NCBI GenBank assembly: GCA_017654935.2
Contig: CM065711.1
Location: forward strand, 34,361,865 to 34,425,864
Reading direction: 5' to 3'
Source: Phymorhynchus buccinoides
Lineage: Eukaryota > Mollusca > Gastropoda > Neogastropoda > Raphitomidae
Length of the DNA: 64,000 bases
Shown: in pieces, positions 34,106-43,302 of the stretch
How the letters are laid out: every line of letters starts with the position of its first letter
How positions within the stretch are numbered: position 1 is the first letter of the stretch
Made by a program: the position numbers and the translations under genes
Notes under the pieces: model-generated
What the model saw: the letters and a program-made list of their open reading frames with translations, nothing else
What the model was told of the DNA's origin: nothing
The model's database searches: none

Positions 34106-34487
34106 AACGAACAGATAGCCCAGGCATGAGATTGAGGAATTGTGATTTAGGCTGAAAAGCATCCGAAAAAGGCTTGAAGCCCCCTGAAACTAAAGCCTTT
34201 TAGTAATCTAAGCCTTAAAAAACAGCATTACAAGTGGAATTGATATATTTAGTTCATTTTTAATAACTTATAAGAGGTATTTCTATACTCATTTGGTCTC
34301 CTTTTGTATCTACAAAAATGACATCTCTGGCCATCAAAAAGCCTGAAATCAGCCTAAAGGCTGAAAACATCTCATGCCTGGATGCTCTTGTCCATTGATG
34401 TCTCGTTGACTCGACATTATTTTATTTTTTAACTCATTCAACACTGGCCGATTGCTTCCCCTTACAAACCGCTTTCAACACGTAGTA

Positions 34488-35402
34488 GTACTGCTAGTTG
34501 TGGCACAGACCTTGATGAAGAGTCCCCAGTCGCTCATGATCTTGTAGCGGCCCCCCTAAGTACTCTAGTACTGCTAGTTGTGGCACAGACCTTGATGAAG
34601 AGTCCCCCGTCGCTCATGATCTTGTAGCGGCCCCCCTAAGTACTCTAGTAGTAGTACTGCTAGTTGTGGCACAGACCTTGATGAAAAGTCCCCCGTCGCT
34701 CATGATCTTGTAGCGGCCCACCTAAGTACTCTAGTACTGCTAGTTGTGGCACAGACCTTGATGAAGAGTCCCCCGTCGCTCATGATCTTGTAGCGGCCCC
34801 CCTAAGTACTCTAGTAGTAGTACTGCTAGTTGTGGCACAGACCTTGATGAAGAGTCCCCCGTCGCTCATGATCTTGTAGCGGCCCCCCTAAGTACTCTAG
34901 TACTGCTAGTTGTGGCACAGACCTTGATGAAGAGTCCCCCGTCGCTCATGATCTTGTAGCGGCCCCCCTAAGTACTCTAGTACTGCTAGTTGTGGCACAG
35001 ACCTTGATGAAGAGTCCCCCGTCGCTCATGATCTTGTAGCGGCCCCCCTAAGTACTCTAGTACTGCTAGTTATGGCACAGACCTTGATGAAGAGACCCCC
35101 GTCGCTCATGATCTTGTAGCGGCCCCCCTAAGTACTCTAGTACTGCTAGTTATGGCACAGACCTTGATGAAGAGTCCCCCGTCGCTCATGATCTTGTAGC
35201 GGCCCCCCTAAGTACTCTAGTACTGCTAGTTATGGCACAGACCTTGATGAAGAGTCCCCCGTCGCTCATGATCTTGTAGCGGCCCCCCTAAGTACTCTAG
35301 TACTGCTAGTTATGGCACAGACCTTGATGAAGAGTCCCCCGTCGCTCATGATCTTGTAGCGGCCCCCCTAAGTACTCTAGTACTGCTAGTTATGGCACAG
35401 AC
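34488..35402 (-). repeat. 80-bp array of neuroglian Ig5 exon ends with 5' splice sites
   Basis: About eleven near-identical 80-bp units. On the minus strand each contains the last ~42 bases of the exon at 35403-35584 (GGCCGCTACAAGATCATGAG, CGACGGGGGACTCTTCATCA, AG), then the donor GTCTGTG and about 30 bases of intron (CCACAACTAGCAGTACTAGA, GTACTTAGG). Two units contain an extra TAGTAG. The array is continuous with the true exon end and extends only into the downstream intron. The period is not a multiple of three, so included units would shift the frame. Confidence 0.95.
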
Positions 35403-35584
35403 CTTGATGAAGAGACCCCCGTCGCTCATGATCTTGTAGCGGCCCCCAGTGATCTGCTGCTCGTCCTTGAACCACGTGATGATGGGGTCGGGTTTCCCCG
35501 TCACATGGCACGTCATGTTGATGGACGTTCCCTCCGCCACCACCTTGCGGTTGTCCGGTGGCGTGATGATCGTCGGGGCCTCCG
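35403..35584 (-). CDS. Nrg: Neuroglian/L1CAM exon: first part of Ig5
   Basis: It encodes EAPTIITPPDNRKVVAEGTS then INMTCHVTGKPDPIITWFKD and EQQITGGRYKIMSDGGLFIK. These are the A, B (Cys), C (Trp) and D-E strands of Ig5; T-G-G-R-Y and the PxPxxxW core fit the neuroglian Ig5. The exon is 182 bp, starting with the last two bases of a split codon after TTTGCGCAG and ending AAG|GTCTGT, a non-optimal but acceptable donor. It splices in frame to 37467-37625 upstream (split codon T|CG, Ser) and 33603-33788 downstream. Its 3' end is the founder of the 80-bp array that follows in the intron. The exon itself has no frameshift. Confidence 0.93.
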
Positions 35585-35769
35585 CTGCGCAAATAGTCAT
35601 AATAATCATCACAAGAGGCAAAGCCTTCAAGGCTCACTCGAACACAGGAACATGTGGGACAACAACAAAGATTGAGGGGGATGTCTAAAGTACAAGATTG
35701 CCAATCAAATTTTAAAGTACAAATGAAACTATCGTTAATGGATACAACTATAAAAAATAAATTTTAAAT

Positions 35770-35855
35770 AAAAAAAGTGCCGCGTGCCGAGAATCGGACC
35801 CGGAACCATTAGCATGACAAACGACACTCTACCAATGAGCTATCAAGGCTTTCAG
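35770..35855 (-). repeat. tRNA-like sequence (decayed tRNA or SINE head)
   Basis: On the minus strand GATAGCTCATTGGTAGAGTG matches a tRNA D-arm/box A, and GGTTCCGGGTCCGATTCTC matches a T-arm/box B. An anticodon-loop-like TGTCATGC lies between, but its stem pairs poorly. Acceptor-arm pairing is incomplete. More likely a SINE head or tRNA pseudogene than a working tRNA. Confidence 0.5.
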
Positions 35856-36242
35856 TGTTGATGAGTTTCTTAACTCATGTTGCTTGTTGAATACTACTCT
35901 AACCCACTAATCTAAAATGTTATCTGTTTGTTGTCTGCTTACGGTGTGTTGTTTTAAGTATTTAAGTATTCAAATCATTATTGTTTGAAAGCATGCATAG
36001 ACATCTATATATATGTGTGCAAAGTTTGAACAATGTACTTCCTTCTATTTCCCCGAGAAAATGCCAACGTTAAAGTTTGGAGACTAGACCACGGACGCAA
36101 CACACACACACACAACACACAACTGAACAACTATCATACTATAGACTCACTTCATGTTAACTTCGTTAACACGAAAAAAAAAAAAGAAAAAAAAAACTTC
36201 GTTAACACGAGTGAGCCAAAAATCATCATCACCATCTGCTGT

Positions 36243-36640
36243 GACCTGTAGTGGTTAAGTCGCGGATTACTGGCTGGGAGGTCACAGGTTCGAATCCCAT
36301 CAGAGGTGAGGTGGGTTTTTTCGGTATTGGACCGACTCAATACCCGGAGCAGACCTGTTTACCCTAAATCTTCACTGTCAGAATCCAGGGGAACCGTTTG
36401 TACAAATAGTTACCCCACCTTTCTGGAAGTTCTGTGCTTGCAACTTCCACTAATCTATCACTCCATTTGACTCTGACTTTTCCCATTGCTTATTGTTATC
36501 TATTATCTTTTCTTTCTGCTGCTTTACACAGTTACTGGTTCACGTTTTTCTCCTGCCTTTGCTCCAGAAATTCTTACAAAGATTTTCTTTAGTCAAAGAC
36601 GCACATGCTGGGCAAATACTATTTCTTAGGCGCATAATGG
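36243..36640 (+). mobile_element. tRNA-headed SINE including family D body, copy 3
   Basis: TGTAGTGGTTAAGTCGCGGA (box A) and GGTCACAGGTTCGAATCCCA (box B) form a tRNA-like head. The body from about 36340 (accgtttgtacaaatagtta, gttctgtgcttgcaacttcc, ttctcctgcctttgctcc) is family D, also at 17380 and 24855. This copy therefore suggests that family D is a tRNA-derived SINE, the other copies being 5'-truncated. Confidence 0.65.
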
Positions 36641-37019
36641 CAGCATGAAGCATCTGCGCTCATGTGAGCAGGAGTGATTAGGACGACAGACATATAATAT
36701 TCAACTCAAACCTTATTTTCTCACTCTACGCTTTACTGAATCATAATACATCTGTATGTTACATATTCGGGACTTTCCTGTGTGTTGCACTGCCTCCGGG
36801 GATTGCCTCCAGGATCGTTCCCACCACCTTTAAATCTACTAATGTCCCATATGTGTCTGTTCCAGACCGCAGAGGACGTTAAGCAGAATTTCATTTCATT
36901 TTCTCACTCTGAAAATAAGTGAGTTTCTTACTAACTCGTCTCCCACCTTTCGATTCAACTCGTACAACAAACAGCAAGCAGAAAGACTGGTAACAAGAGA
37001 AAGCTGGTGAACATGCTTA

Positions 37020-37145
37020 ACTCTTCTAGCACCATGCCATGGGTACCTTCATCCAGTACATCGCACTACACTCCCACCAAAATAATGCAAAGACATTCAC
37101 AGTCAAGTACCCTGCCACATGTTTGTCTACTTTTAGAGCTTAGGT
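37020..37145 (+). repeat. Dispersed repeat family J
   Basis: Cactcccaccaaaataatgc, aaagacattcac and caagtaccctgccacatg resemble 2600-2665 (actcccaccaaatgcaaaga, ccactgccaagtaccctgtc) and 42965-43030. Short, non-coding. Confidence 0.5.
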
Positions 37146-37466
37146 CAGTGACTTTTCTCGTTATTATAACATGTGCATAGTAAGGAGAATAAGCGTTATA
37201 TATAAATTGTCATTATTAGTATTATTATTGAAGTTATTGCGAAAACTAATAACTTGTATTAAAAAGTCTGCAAATAATACAAAATGGGGACTAGGATGCT
37301 CATAGAAAATTTTATAATTATTGCTGCAGTCTTTTTTTTATACAAGTTATCACTTTTCCCAATAAGTTCAATAATACGCGAATGGACTATCTAAGGACAG
37401 TCCGTTTTGACTCCAAGCCATCAAAATAATATATTACAGCAATCGTTTTCCAGGTGTAAAGCTTAC

Positions 37467-37625
37467 AGAGCACGTTGAGGTAGACGTCTCCCCAGATGTA
37501 GCCGTGCTTATTGGTGGCGTTGCACTGCAGCACCATGGCGTCCTCCCGCGTCAGGTCGGAGAACACAATGCGATCCGGGCGAGGCCGCTTGAAGCGAGCC
37601 GCGGTGATCCGGTCATCCGTCACAT
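37467..37625 (-). CDS. Nrg: Neuroglian/L1CAM exon: second part of Ig4
   Basis: It encodes VTDDRITAARFKRPRPDRIV then FSDLTREDAMVLQCNATNKH and GYIWGDVYLNVL. E-D-A-M-V-L-Q-C-N-A-T-N is the Ig F-strand and NATN-x-x-GYxxxDVYLNV is the hallmark G-strand of neuroglian Ig4. The exon is 159 bp. The acceptor is ATTTGATTGACAG and the donor CTCT|GTAAGC. It splices through a split Ser codon to the Ig5 exon. Its acceptor and first ~17 bases are repeated about six times in the upstream intron. Confidence 0.93.
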
Positions 37626-37935
37626 CTGTCAATCAAATCACGAAGTGAAACGAAACGATTGGGTCATCAGTGACATCTGTCAATCAAATTACGGAACGGT
37701 TGGGTCATCAGTGACATCTGTCTATCAAATTATGAAGTCAAATGAAATGGTTGGGTCATCAGTGACATCTGTCTATCAAATTATGAAGTGAAACGAAACG
37801 ATTGGGTCATCAGTGGCATCTGTCAATCAAATTACGAAACGATTGGGTCATCAGTGACATCTGTCAATCAAATTACGAAGCGAAACAAAACGGTTGGGTA
37901 ATTGGTTTGTCAGTGACATCTATCTATCAATCAAA
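37626..37935 (-). repeat. ~40-52-bp array of Ig4 exon starts with 3' splice sites
   Basis: On the minus strand units read TAATTTGATTGACAG-ATGTCACTGATGACCCA plus a short (A)TCGTTTCG spacer. TTTGATTGACAG is the true acceptor of the exon at 37625 and ATGT-AC-GATGACC its first bases. About six copies lie immediately upstream of the exon, ending near 37930 with TATCAATC variants. Confidence 0.9.
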
Positions 37936-38149
37936 ATATCAAGGGTTATATTCCAAAAAGTATTACAAAATATTACAGAAGTATTACACTGTTTTTCAAG
38001 AAAAAGAATACAATAACATTTTTAAAATATATTCTCCATAACGGGCAGAATGGTTAAGAATATGAATGGTTCTCTTTCAATCTGTGCTTGCATATGAAAG
38101 GCTTCATAAGGCTTCCACAAGGTCTTCATAATTTTTTTAACCAACCCAC

Positions 38150-38235
38150 CCCCTCTACACGCGCACACACACACAGAGAAATACACACACACACATGCGC
38201 GCACACACAAACACACATTGCCACGACACACACAC
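38150..38235. repeat. CA/CACG microsatellite
   Basis: Interrupted (CA)n with CGCGCA variants. Confidence 0.9.
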
Positions 38236-38435
38236 GTCAATAGCAAAATCGTGGGTAGAAAACAACAGAATTTGTGCAGTTTGTATAAAAAACGTGTGAT
38301 GCGAAAGGCCAGAGTGATTGTGAGTGATGAAAGGCATGTCCTGTCAAAGTGTTATGAACTATGCTTCCATCTGACAGATGATACCGCTCTATTCGCTGTA
38401 GAACGCATACTCAACAGACTCTGTGGAAGCAGGGA

Positions 38436-39040
38436 GATTTGAGATGCTGTGTGGAGAAAAAGATTGATATAGAGTAGTAAGAGAGGGGAATGAGGAAGAG
38501 TGCGGTGGAGTGCAAAGAGCGATGGTGTGGGAGAGGAGCATGTTGTGGGGGAATGGAGAAGACTCACAAGGCTATACTGGCTCTGTGTAGTTACCTAATT
38601 TTCGTTCAGACTTTGTACCAATGTGGGAGGGGAGGATTGAAGTGAATTGGGGTTAGAATGGTTGGGATGTGAAGCCGATGGAAAGGTCACACCAAAGGTT
38701 GTGGGGGGGGGGGGGGGGTACATTTCTGTTGAGTATGAAGAAGAGTCTGCTTGATCTGGTAAGATGAACTTTGCTCTTTGTGTGTGTGTGTACCTTGATT
38801 TTGTTCTCGTGCCTTGGGTTTTGTCAAAATAATGCATGACGTATTTTGTTTATGTGCCTAGTGATTGATGAGAACCACATGTAATTTTCGGTTGAGATAA
38901 TAAAGTATATTGAATTTGACACATCTTGTAAAAGGACAACAACCCACCCCCTCAACACAACCCTGTCTCTCTCCCCATCTCTCCTATCCCACACCCGCGC
39001 CCTATATCTGTCTCCCTTCTCTCTCTCATTCCATACCTTG
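38436..39040. other. Non-coding intronic stretch
   Basis: GGAG-rich sequence (38450-38560), a 17-19-nt G run (38701-38719) and CTCTCC-rich sequence (38940-39030). No exon seen. Confidence 0.5.
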
Positions 39041-39041
39041 C

Positions 39042-39112
39042 AGAGGCACCCAGGGCAATTCATGAACCAGAAGACTGGAGGTCTACAGCCCGGACAGGCA
39101 GGGACAGTGTAA
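39042..39112 (-). pseudogene. Second partial copy of neuroglian Ig4 exon with donor
   Basis: On the minus strand: GGAGTTACACTGTCCC, then CCAGTCTTCTGGTTCATGAA and GGGTGCCTCTGCAAG|GTATGG. It corresponds to the AEF-x-C and VFWFIN-G stretch of the exon at 39540, with indels and an in-frame stop. Confidence 0.7.
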
Positions 39113-39397
39113 CTCCGCTGTCTCTCTCAGTCTATGTACTCTCCGCTCAGTCTCTACTGTTTTTCTCTGGCTCTCTCTCTGTGTCTCTCTCTCTGGCTGA
39201 TCTCCGTGTCTCTCTCTAGAGCGTGTCTCTCTATGTCTTCGTGTCTCTCTATCTGTGTTTCTCTCTCTGTCTCTCCTCTCTCTGTCTCTCTCTTTCCCCT
39301 CTCTCTCTCTATCCCATACCCGAACGGACGTTGGCCAGACAGTTGAACTCTTGTGTCTTCTCTGTCTCCCTCTCTGTCTCTCTCTCACCTGCAGAGC
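39113..39397. repeat. CT/TCTG-rich low-complexity tracts
   Basis: (CT)n, GTCTCT and CTGTGT units separate the copies of the Ig4 exon; a similar tract lies at 39466-39536. Confidence 0.9.
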
Positions 39398-39466
39398 CAC
39401 CCATTGATGAACCAGAAGACTGGGCTACGGCCACGGATCTGGCCAGACAGCTGAACTCCGCTGTCT
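39398..39466 (-). pseudogene. First partial copy of neuroglian Ig4 exon with donor
   Basis: On the minus strand one frame starts EFSCLARS and another gives SPVFWFINGWLC, then CTGCAG|GTGAGAG, a consensus donor. It is better preserved than the presumed founder in some places (it keeps the Ig Cys) but needs a frameshift between the two halves. No acceptor of its own was identified. Confidence 0.75.
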
Positions 39467-39539
39467 CTCTCTCTGTCTCTCTCTACCTCTCTCGCTCTCT
39501 CTGTCACTCTCTCTGTTCCCTCTCTCTCTCCCTCTATCA

Positions 39540-39680
39540 CATACCCTGCCAGAGCCAACAGTTGATGAACCAGAAGTACTGGGGCTCCGGCAAGGATCGG
39601 GACCACTAGGACAGGTTGAACTCTGCGGTGCCCCCCACCCCTAATTCCACATCCTGGGCTGCAGCCAGTACTTGGCATAG
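39540..39680 (-). CDS. Nrg: Neuroglian/L1CAM exon: first part of Ig4 (frame-disrupted)
   Basis: After a good acceptor (GCTGCTGTTTCAG at about 39681-39693) three frames together give AKYWLQP, QDVELGVGGTAEFN and PEPQYFWFIN. These are the A strand (typical PYW start), B strand and C strand (W-F-I-N-G) of neuroglian Ig4, exactly the part missing between the Ig3 exon at 42611 and the Ig4 end at 37467. At least two single-base deletions and one stop codon (TAG near 39605) break the frame, and the donor reads GGCAG|GGTATG. With intact exons on both sides, consensus error in a CT-repeat region is as likely as true decay; alternatively the copy at 39398 may be the used exon. Confidence 0.72.
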
Positions 39681-39769
39681 CTGAAACAGCAGCAAACATG
39701 TCACATGTCATCAACGCTGCGACATTCCCCACCGACAATCACCTGAATGTTTTTTTGTTGGTTCGTGTG

Positions 39770-40040
39770 CTGTCCCAGTTCTGGTCCGTTTACAGTGAGT
39801 TGCTACCGACGCCGCTCATCCCGAATGTAACATATTTTCGCCAGCGAACTTCTACGGATTTTCGGGTCGCGATGAATGCTGTGTTGAGGACCAGCAGTCC
39901 AAGGGAGCGAATCTATGTTAGGCAGTCAGGAGGCAACAACGAGGAGACACTGAAACGGATGCTGAGTCACTTCGTGGAGTCAGTGGGAGCTGTGCAGGAC
40001 ACCACCTACTAAGCCCCGCGAATGAGCTGTGACACTATCT
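39770..40040 (+). repeat. Dispersed repeat family G, copy 2 (+), with coding relic
   Basis: An open reading ending at TAC-TAA (40010-40012) encodes VTYFRQRTSTDFRVAMNAVL, RTSSPRERIYVRQSGGNNEE and TLKRMLSHFVESVGAVQDTT. The nucleotide sequence matches the minus strand of 32000-32245 in order, so this is a mobile repeat rather than a host exon. The ORF is better kept here. Family unknown. Confidence 0.6.
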
Positions 40041-40454
40041 CTTAGTAGCGGAGCCAGCGTGAGAGAGGCCTCATCCCTTGATGGGGCCACACGACCGTCC
40101 ACCGAAGCTCACCCAGACCACACGGACCCCCCATGACTTTGACCCGACTGGATGTGGATAACCGAACTGAGGTCACCATGAGAGCAGGGCATGCAAACCC
40201 ACAGAATTTGAGACCGTTTTATCACCTGCGATTTTATTCAATGGACTAAATCTTGGACACAAATGACCAACTTTTTCGTTGCCACTGGTTTATACGTGTG
40301 ACCTTAAGTGCATGGACACTACGGGACCTCTGTTTATCGTCTCATCCAAAAGACTCAACAAGGTATGTTCTAGCGAAAATCGTTTTATGGCTCAGTGATT
40401 AGTCGTCCTGTGAAAAAAACAGATTTAGCGTTGACCGAAGCCAGGCTGACTGGA

Positions 40455-41015
40455 CTAGTGACCACAGCAAAAGCAGTTCAAAAATCGCCAGCATTATTCT
40501 TTCAAAAAAAATAGTTGCTCAGGCAAAACATCAAAAATGGCCAGCAATTAATGATAAAAAAAAATATTGCCTCAGCAAAACATTCTAAAAATTCGCCAGC
40601 AGGATGATAAAAAAAATATGCTCAGCAAACAATTCTTAAAAATCGCCAATGATATAAAAAAATTGCTCAGCAAAAACATTCCAAAAGCGCCACAATTACG
40701 ATGGGGAAAAAATATTGCCTCAGCAAAACATCAAATCGCCAAAATTATGATGGAAAAATATTGCTCAGCAAAACATTCCCAAATCGCCAACAATTATGAT
40801 GGAAAAAAATATTGCCTCAGCAAAAACCATTCCAAATCGCAACAATGATGATTGGAAAAATATTGCCTCAGCAAAACATTTTTCCCCCCCCCACAATCGC
40901 CAGCAATTATGATTGGAAAAAAAAATATTGCTCAGCAAAACATTCCAAAATCGGCCAACAATATGATGAAAAAATCATTGCTCAGCAAAAACATTCCAAA
41001 AAGATCCACCATGTG
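40455..41015. repeat. Tandem array, ~48-bp unit (CTCAGCAAAACATTCCAAAATCGCC)
   Basis: About eleven units of TTGC-CTCAGCAAAACATTCC-AAAATCGCCA-CAATTATGATGGAAAAAATA with one- to three-base indels. Confidence 0.9.
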
Positions 41016-41439
41016 GTTATACTTTCCAGATGGCCGCGGGTTCTCCCATACTCAATGCACTGCCAGTGACATATTCTTTCTGCGCTTTCAAAGTTATGGG
41101 TCCTACACGTCCCGCTACATAGTGTCAATCAGTTAACGTGATAGTCTAATTACGTCATTGTATATTACGTCATTTGTATTTTACGCAATATTAATGAAAT
41201 TTAACTACACTTAAAGCCATTTAGTTTTGACACGCATGGAAATTTCAGGAAGATTGTGGAAATAGTTTTAGAGATATAACATTTGTTGTTGTGTGGCAAT
41301 GGGTCATGGTCGAACGGAAGTCGGTAAAGGTTAAAAGGGAGGTTCCAAGCATAGAAACATTTTGACCAGAGTTCACCCTCCTGCGATCTGACAGTCTAGT
41401 CGGAAATGACAGAGAGTGCGTAATATACAATACCATAGT

Positions 41440-41612
41440 TTGTGGACTGAAAGGCGCACCTTATTTAGTATACGGCTCAAAGGCAAACATTTCACACAAA
41501 ATTCAGATTTTGCTTTCCTCTTTTCTAACTAGATTAGCAGCCACATTATAAGGCACAGGGATCTGGGTCTGGAAAACAAAAAGTATCACAACATAGTAAA
41601 ATACAGTACTTA
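41440..41612. repeat. Dispersed repeat family F, long copy
   Basis: Aaggcgcaccttatttagta, cacaaaattcagattttg, ataaggcacagggatctggg, aaaagtatcacaacatagta and aaatacagtact. Longest copy of the family in the window. Confidence 0.6.
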
Positions 41613-42610
41613 CACTCCACACGCAGTGACCGTTCTCTGGACGTGGGTCTGTGTGTTGGTTTTTGTGGCCCAGCACTCATTAAGTACCAGCGTGGTCAAA
41701 CTGCAAGTTCCACCCCCCAAAGTGCATGTCAAACCATGCATTATTATTACATATCAATACTCACATTCCACGTGCACAGTGACCGTTCTCTGGACGTGGG
41801 TCTGTGTGTTCAACTGTTGGGTTTTGTGGCCCAGCACTCATTAAGTACCGGCGTGGTCAAACTGCAAGTTCCCCCACTATGTGTGCATGTCAAACCATGC
41901 ATTATTATTACTCACACTCCACACGCAGACAGTGACAGTTCTCTTGACGCGGGTCTGTGTGTTCAACTGTTGGTGTTCGTGGCCCAGCACTCGTAGGTAC
42001 CGGCGTGGTCAAACTGCAAGTTCCCCCACTATGTGTGCATGTCAAACCATGCATTATTATTACATATAAATACTCACATTCCACACGGACAGTGACCGTT
42101 CTCTGGACGCGGGTCTGTGTTGGTTTTTGTGGCCCAGCACTCATTCTCATTAAGTACCGGCGTGGTCAAACTGCCAGTTCCCCCACTATGTGTGCATGTC
42201 AAACCAATACCATGTATTATTATTCTATATATATACTCACACTCCACACTCACAGTCACCGTCTCTCTGACGCGGGTCATTGTCATCAACAGGGGGGGGG
42301 GGGGGGGGACGGGGGGGGGGGGGGGGGGCTGTTGTTTTTTTGTGGCGCAGCACTCATTAAGTACCTGGGGCCAGTTGGGGGGTGGGGGTCAAACTGCAAG
42401 TTCCCCCACTATGTGTGCATGTCAAACCATGCATTATTACAAATCCAATACTCATATTCCACACGGACAGTGACCGTTCTCTGGACGCGGGTCTGTGTTG
42501 GTTTTTGTGGCCCAGCACTCATTCTCATTAAGTACCGGCGTGGTCAAACTGACAGTTCCCCCACTATGTGTGCATGTCAAACCATGCATTATTACAAATC
42601 CAATACTCAT
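41612..42610 (-). repeat. ~155-bp array of neuroglian Ig3 exon ends with donors
   Basis: Six copies (core GTGGCCCAGCACTCATT near 41665, 41826, 41979, 42129, 42344, 42507) of the last ~110 bases of the exon at 42611-42801, each followed by its donor (GAAT|GTGAGT in most) and about 40 bases of intron. Most copies carry the stop TACTTAATGAG in place of GGTACCTATGAG and lack two bases of a CA run, so they are out of frame. The copy near 42290 is expanded by two poly-G runs. Confidence 0.93.
42291..42328. repeat. Double poly-G run
   Basis: Two G runs of about 18 each separated by AC, inside one unit of the Ig3 exon-end array. Confidence 0.9.
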
Positions 42611-42801
42611 ATTCCACACGGACAGTGACCGTTCTCTGGACGCGGGTCTGTGTGTTGGTGTTCGTGGCCCAGCACTCATAGGTACCGGCGTCGTCAAACT
42701 GAAGGTTCTCGATCATCAGCTCCTGCCCAAAGCTGCGGATCTTGGCCCGGTCCGGCAGACTGTCCCGGCTCGTGCGCTCCCAGTGAACGTCTGGGGTGGG
42801 A
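42611..42801 (-). CDS. Nrg: Neuroglian/L1CAM exon: second part of Ig3
   Basis: It encodes PTPDVHWERTSRDSLPDRAK then IRSFGQELMIENLQFDDAGT and YECWATNTNTQTRVQRTVTV-RVE. W is the Ig C-strand Trp; SFGQEL-I-N-QFDDAGTYEC is the E-F segment with the second Cys, as in Ig3 of neuroglian/L1CAM. The acceptor TTTGCACAG is good. By comparison with its six intronic copies the donor should be GAAT|GTGAGT, but here it reads GAAT|ATGAGT, which lacks the GT dinucleotide. This could be an error, a polymorphism or use of a downstream copy's donor. The 191-bp length follows from that alignment. Confidence 0.9.
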
Positions 42802-42844
42802 CTGTGCAAAGCGAAACAAAAAAAGCACTTTTAACCCTTCTAGC

Positions 42845-43060
42845 ACCTTTTTTTTTGCTGTCCCATCTTCTAGGCCGTACAGTTGCGTTGCTCCCATACC
42901 GCTCATTCGGAGTCCCAATTCGTAGCCACACCTCCGCACTTTCAGGTTGCAGAATCCGAGACCAGCAGTCCATAATTCACCAAAGAAGCACTCTGCTTGC
43001 CACCAAAGGCAATGAGTCCACTGCCAAGTATCTGCAACGTGTGTGCATAATTGTTAAGCA
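42845..43060 (-). repeat. Dispersed repeat families I and J, adjoining copies
   Basis: The minus strand near 42900-42848 matches family I (13840); 42965-43030 matches family J (2600, 37060). The two adjoin here and may form one longer element. Confidence 0.45.
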
Positions 43061-43302
43061 ATGCATTCAGACTTGAAAAAAAAATAGTTACTTCCACTTG
43101 ACGTTGAGATGCAAAGGACAACCCAAAACGTTCAAAACTAGAGCATGGCGACTAGAAGAGGATATCATCCCTTTCAGCGTTACCAAGTTGTTGAGCAGTG
43201 AATCAAAAAATCACGTAAATGTGTGCGTTCCACAGGTGAGTGACAAAGGCAACTAGAAGGCTAACGAGGTCTGGCGGGGAAACACTGTATAATGGACAAA
43301 AT

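Noticed and set aside
35770..36320. Functional tRNA genes
   Set aside because: Box A and B words are present, but acceptor and anticodon stems do not pair properly, and one copy is followed by a dispersed repeat body.
39398..39466. Plus-strand exon reading EPPIDEPEDWATATDLARQL
   Set aside because: The complementary strand carries the neuroglian Ig4 core (VFWFIN) and a consensus donor, which explains the sequence better.
39698..40012. Host + strand gene exon nested in neuroglian
   Set aside because: Its sequence recurs on the minus strand at 32000-32245 with the same stop position, so it belongs to a dispersed repeat; its first part overlaps the neuroglian Ig4 exon acceptor.
34488..42610. 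Dscam-style mutually exclusive alternative exons in neuroglian
   Set aside because: The repeated units contain only one exon end and one splice site each, many have stops or frameshifts, and periods are not multiples of three. They cannot replace a whole exon.
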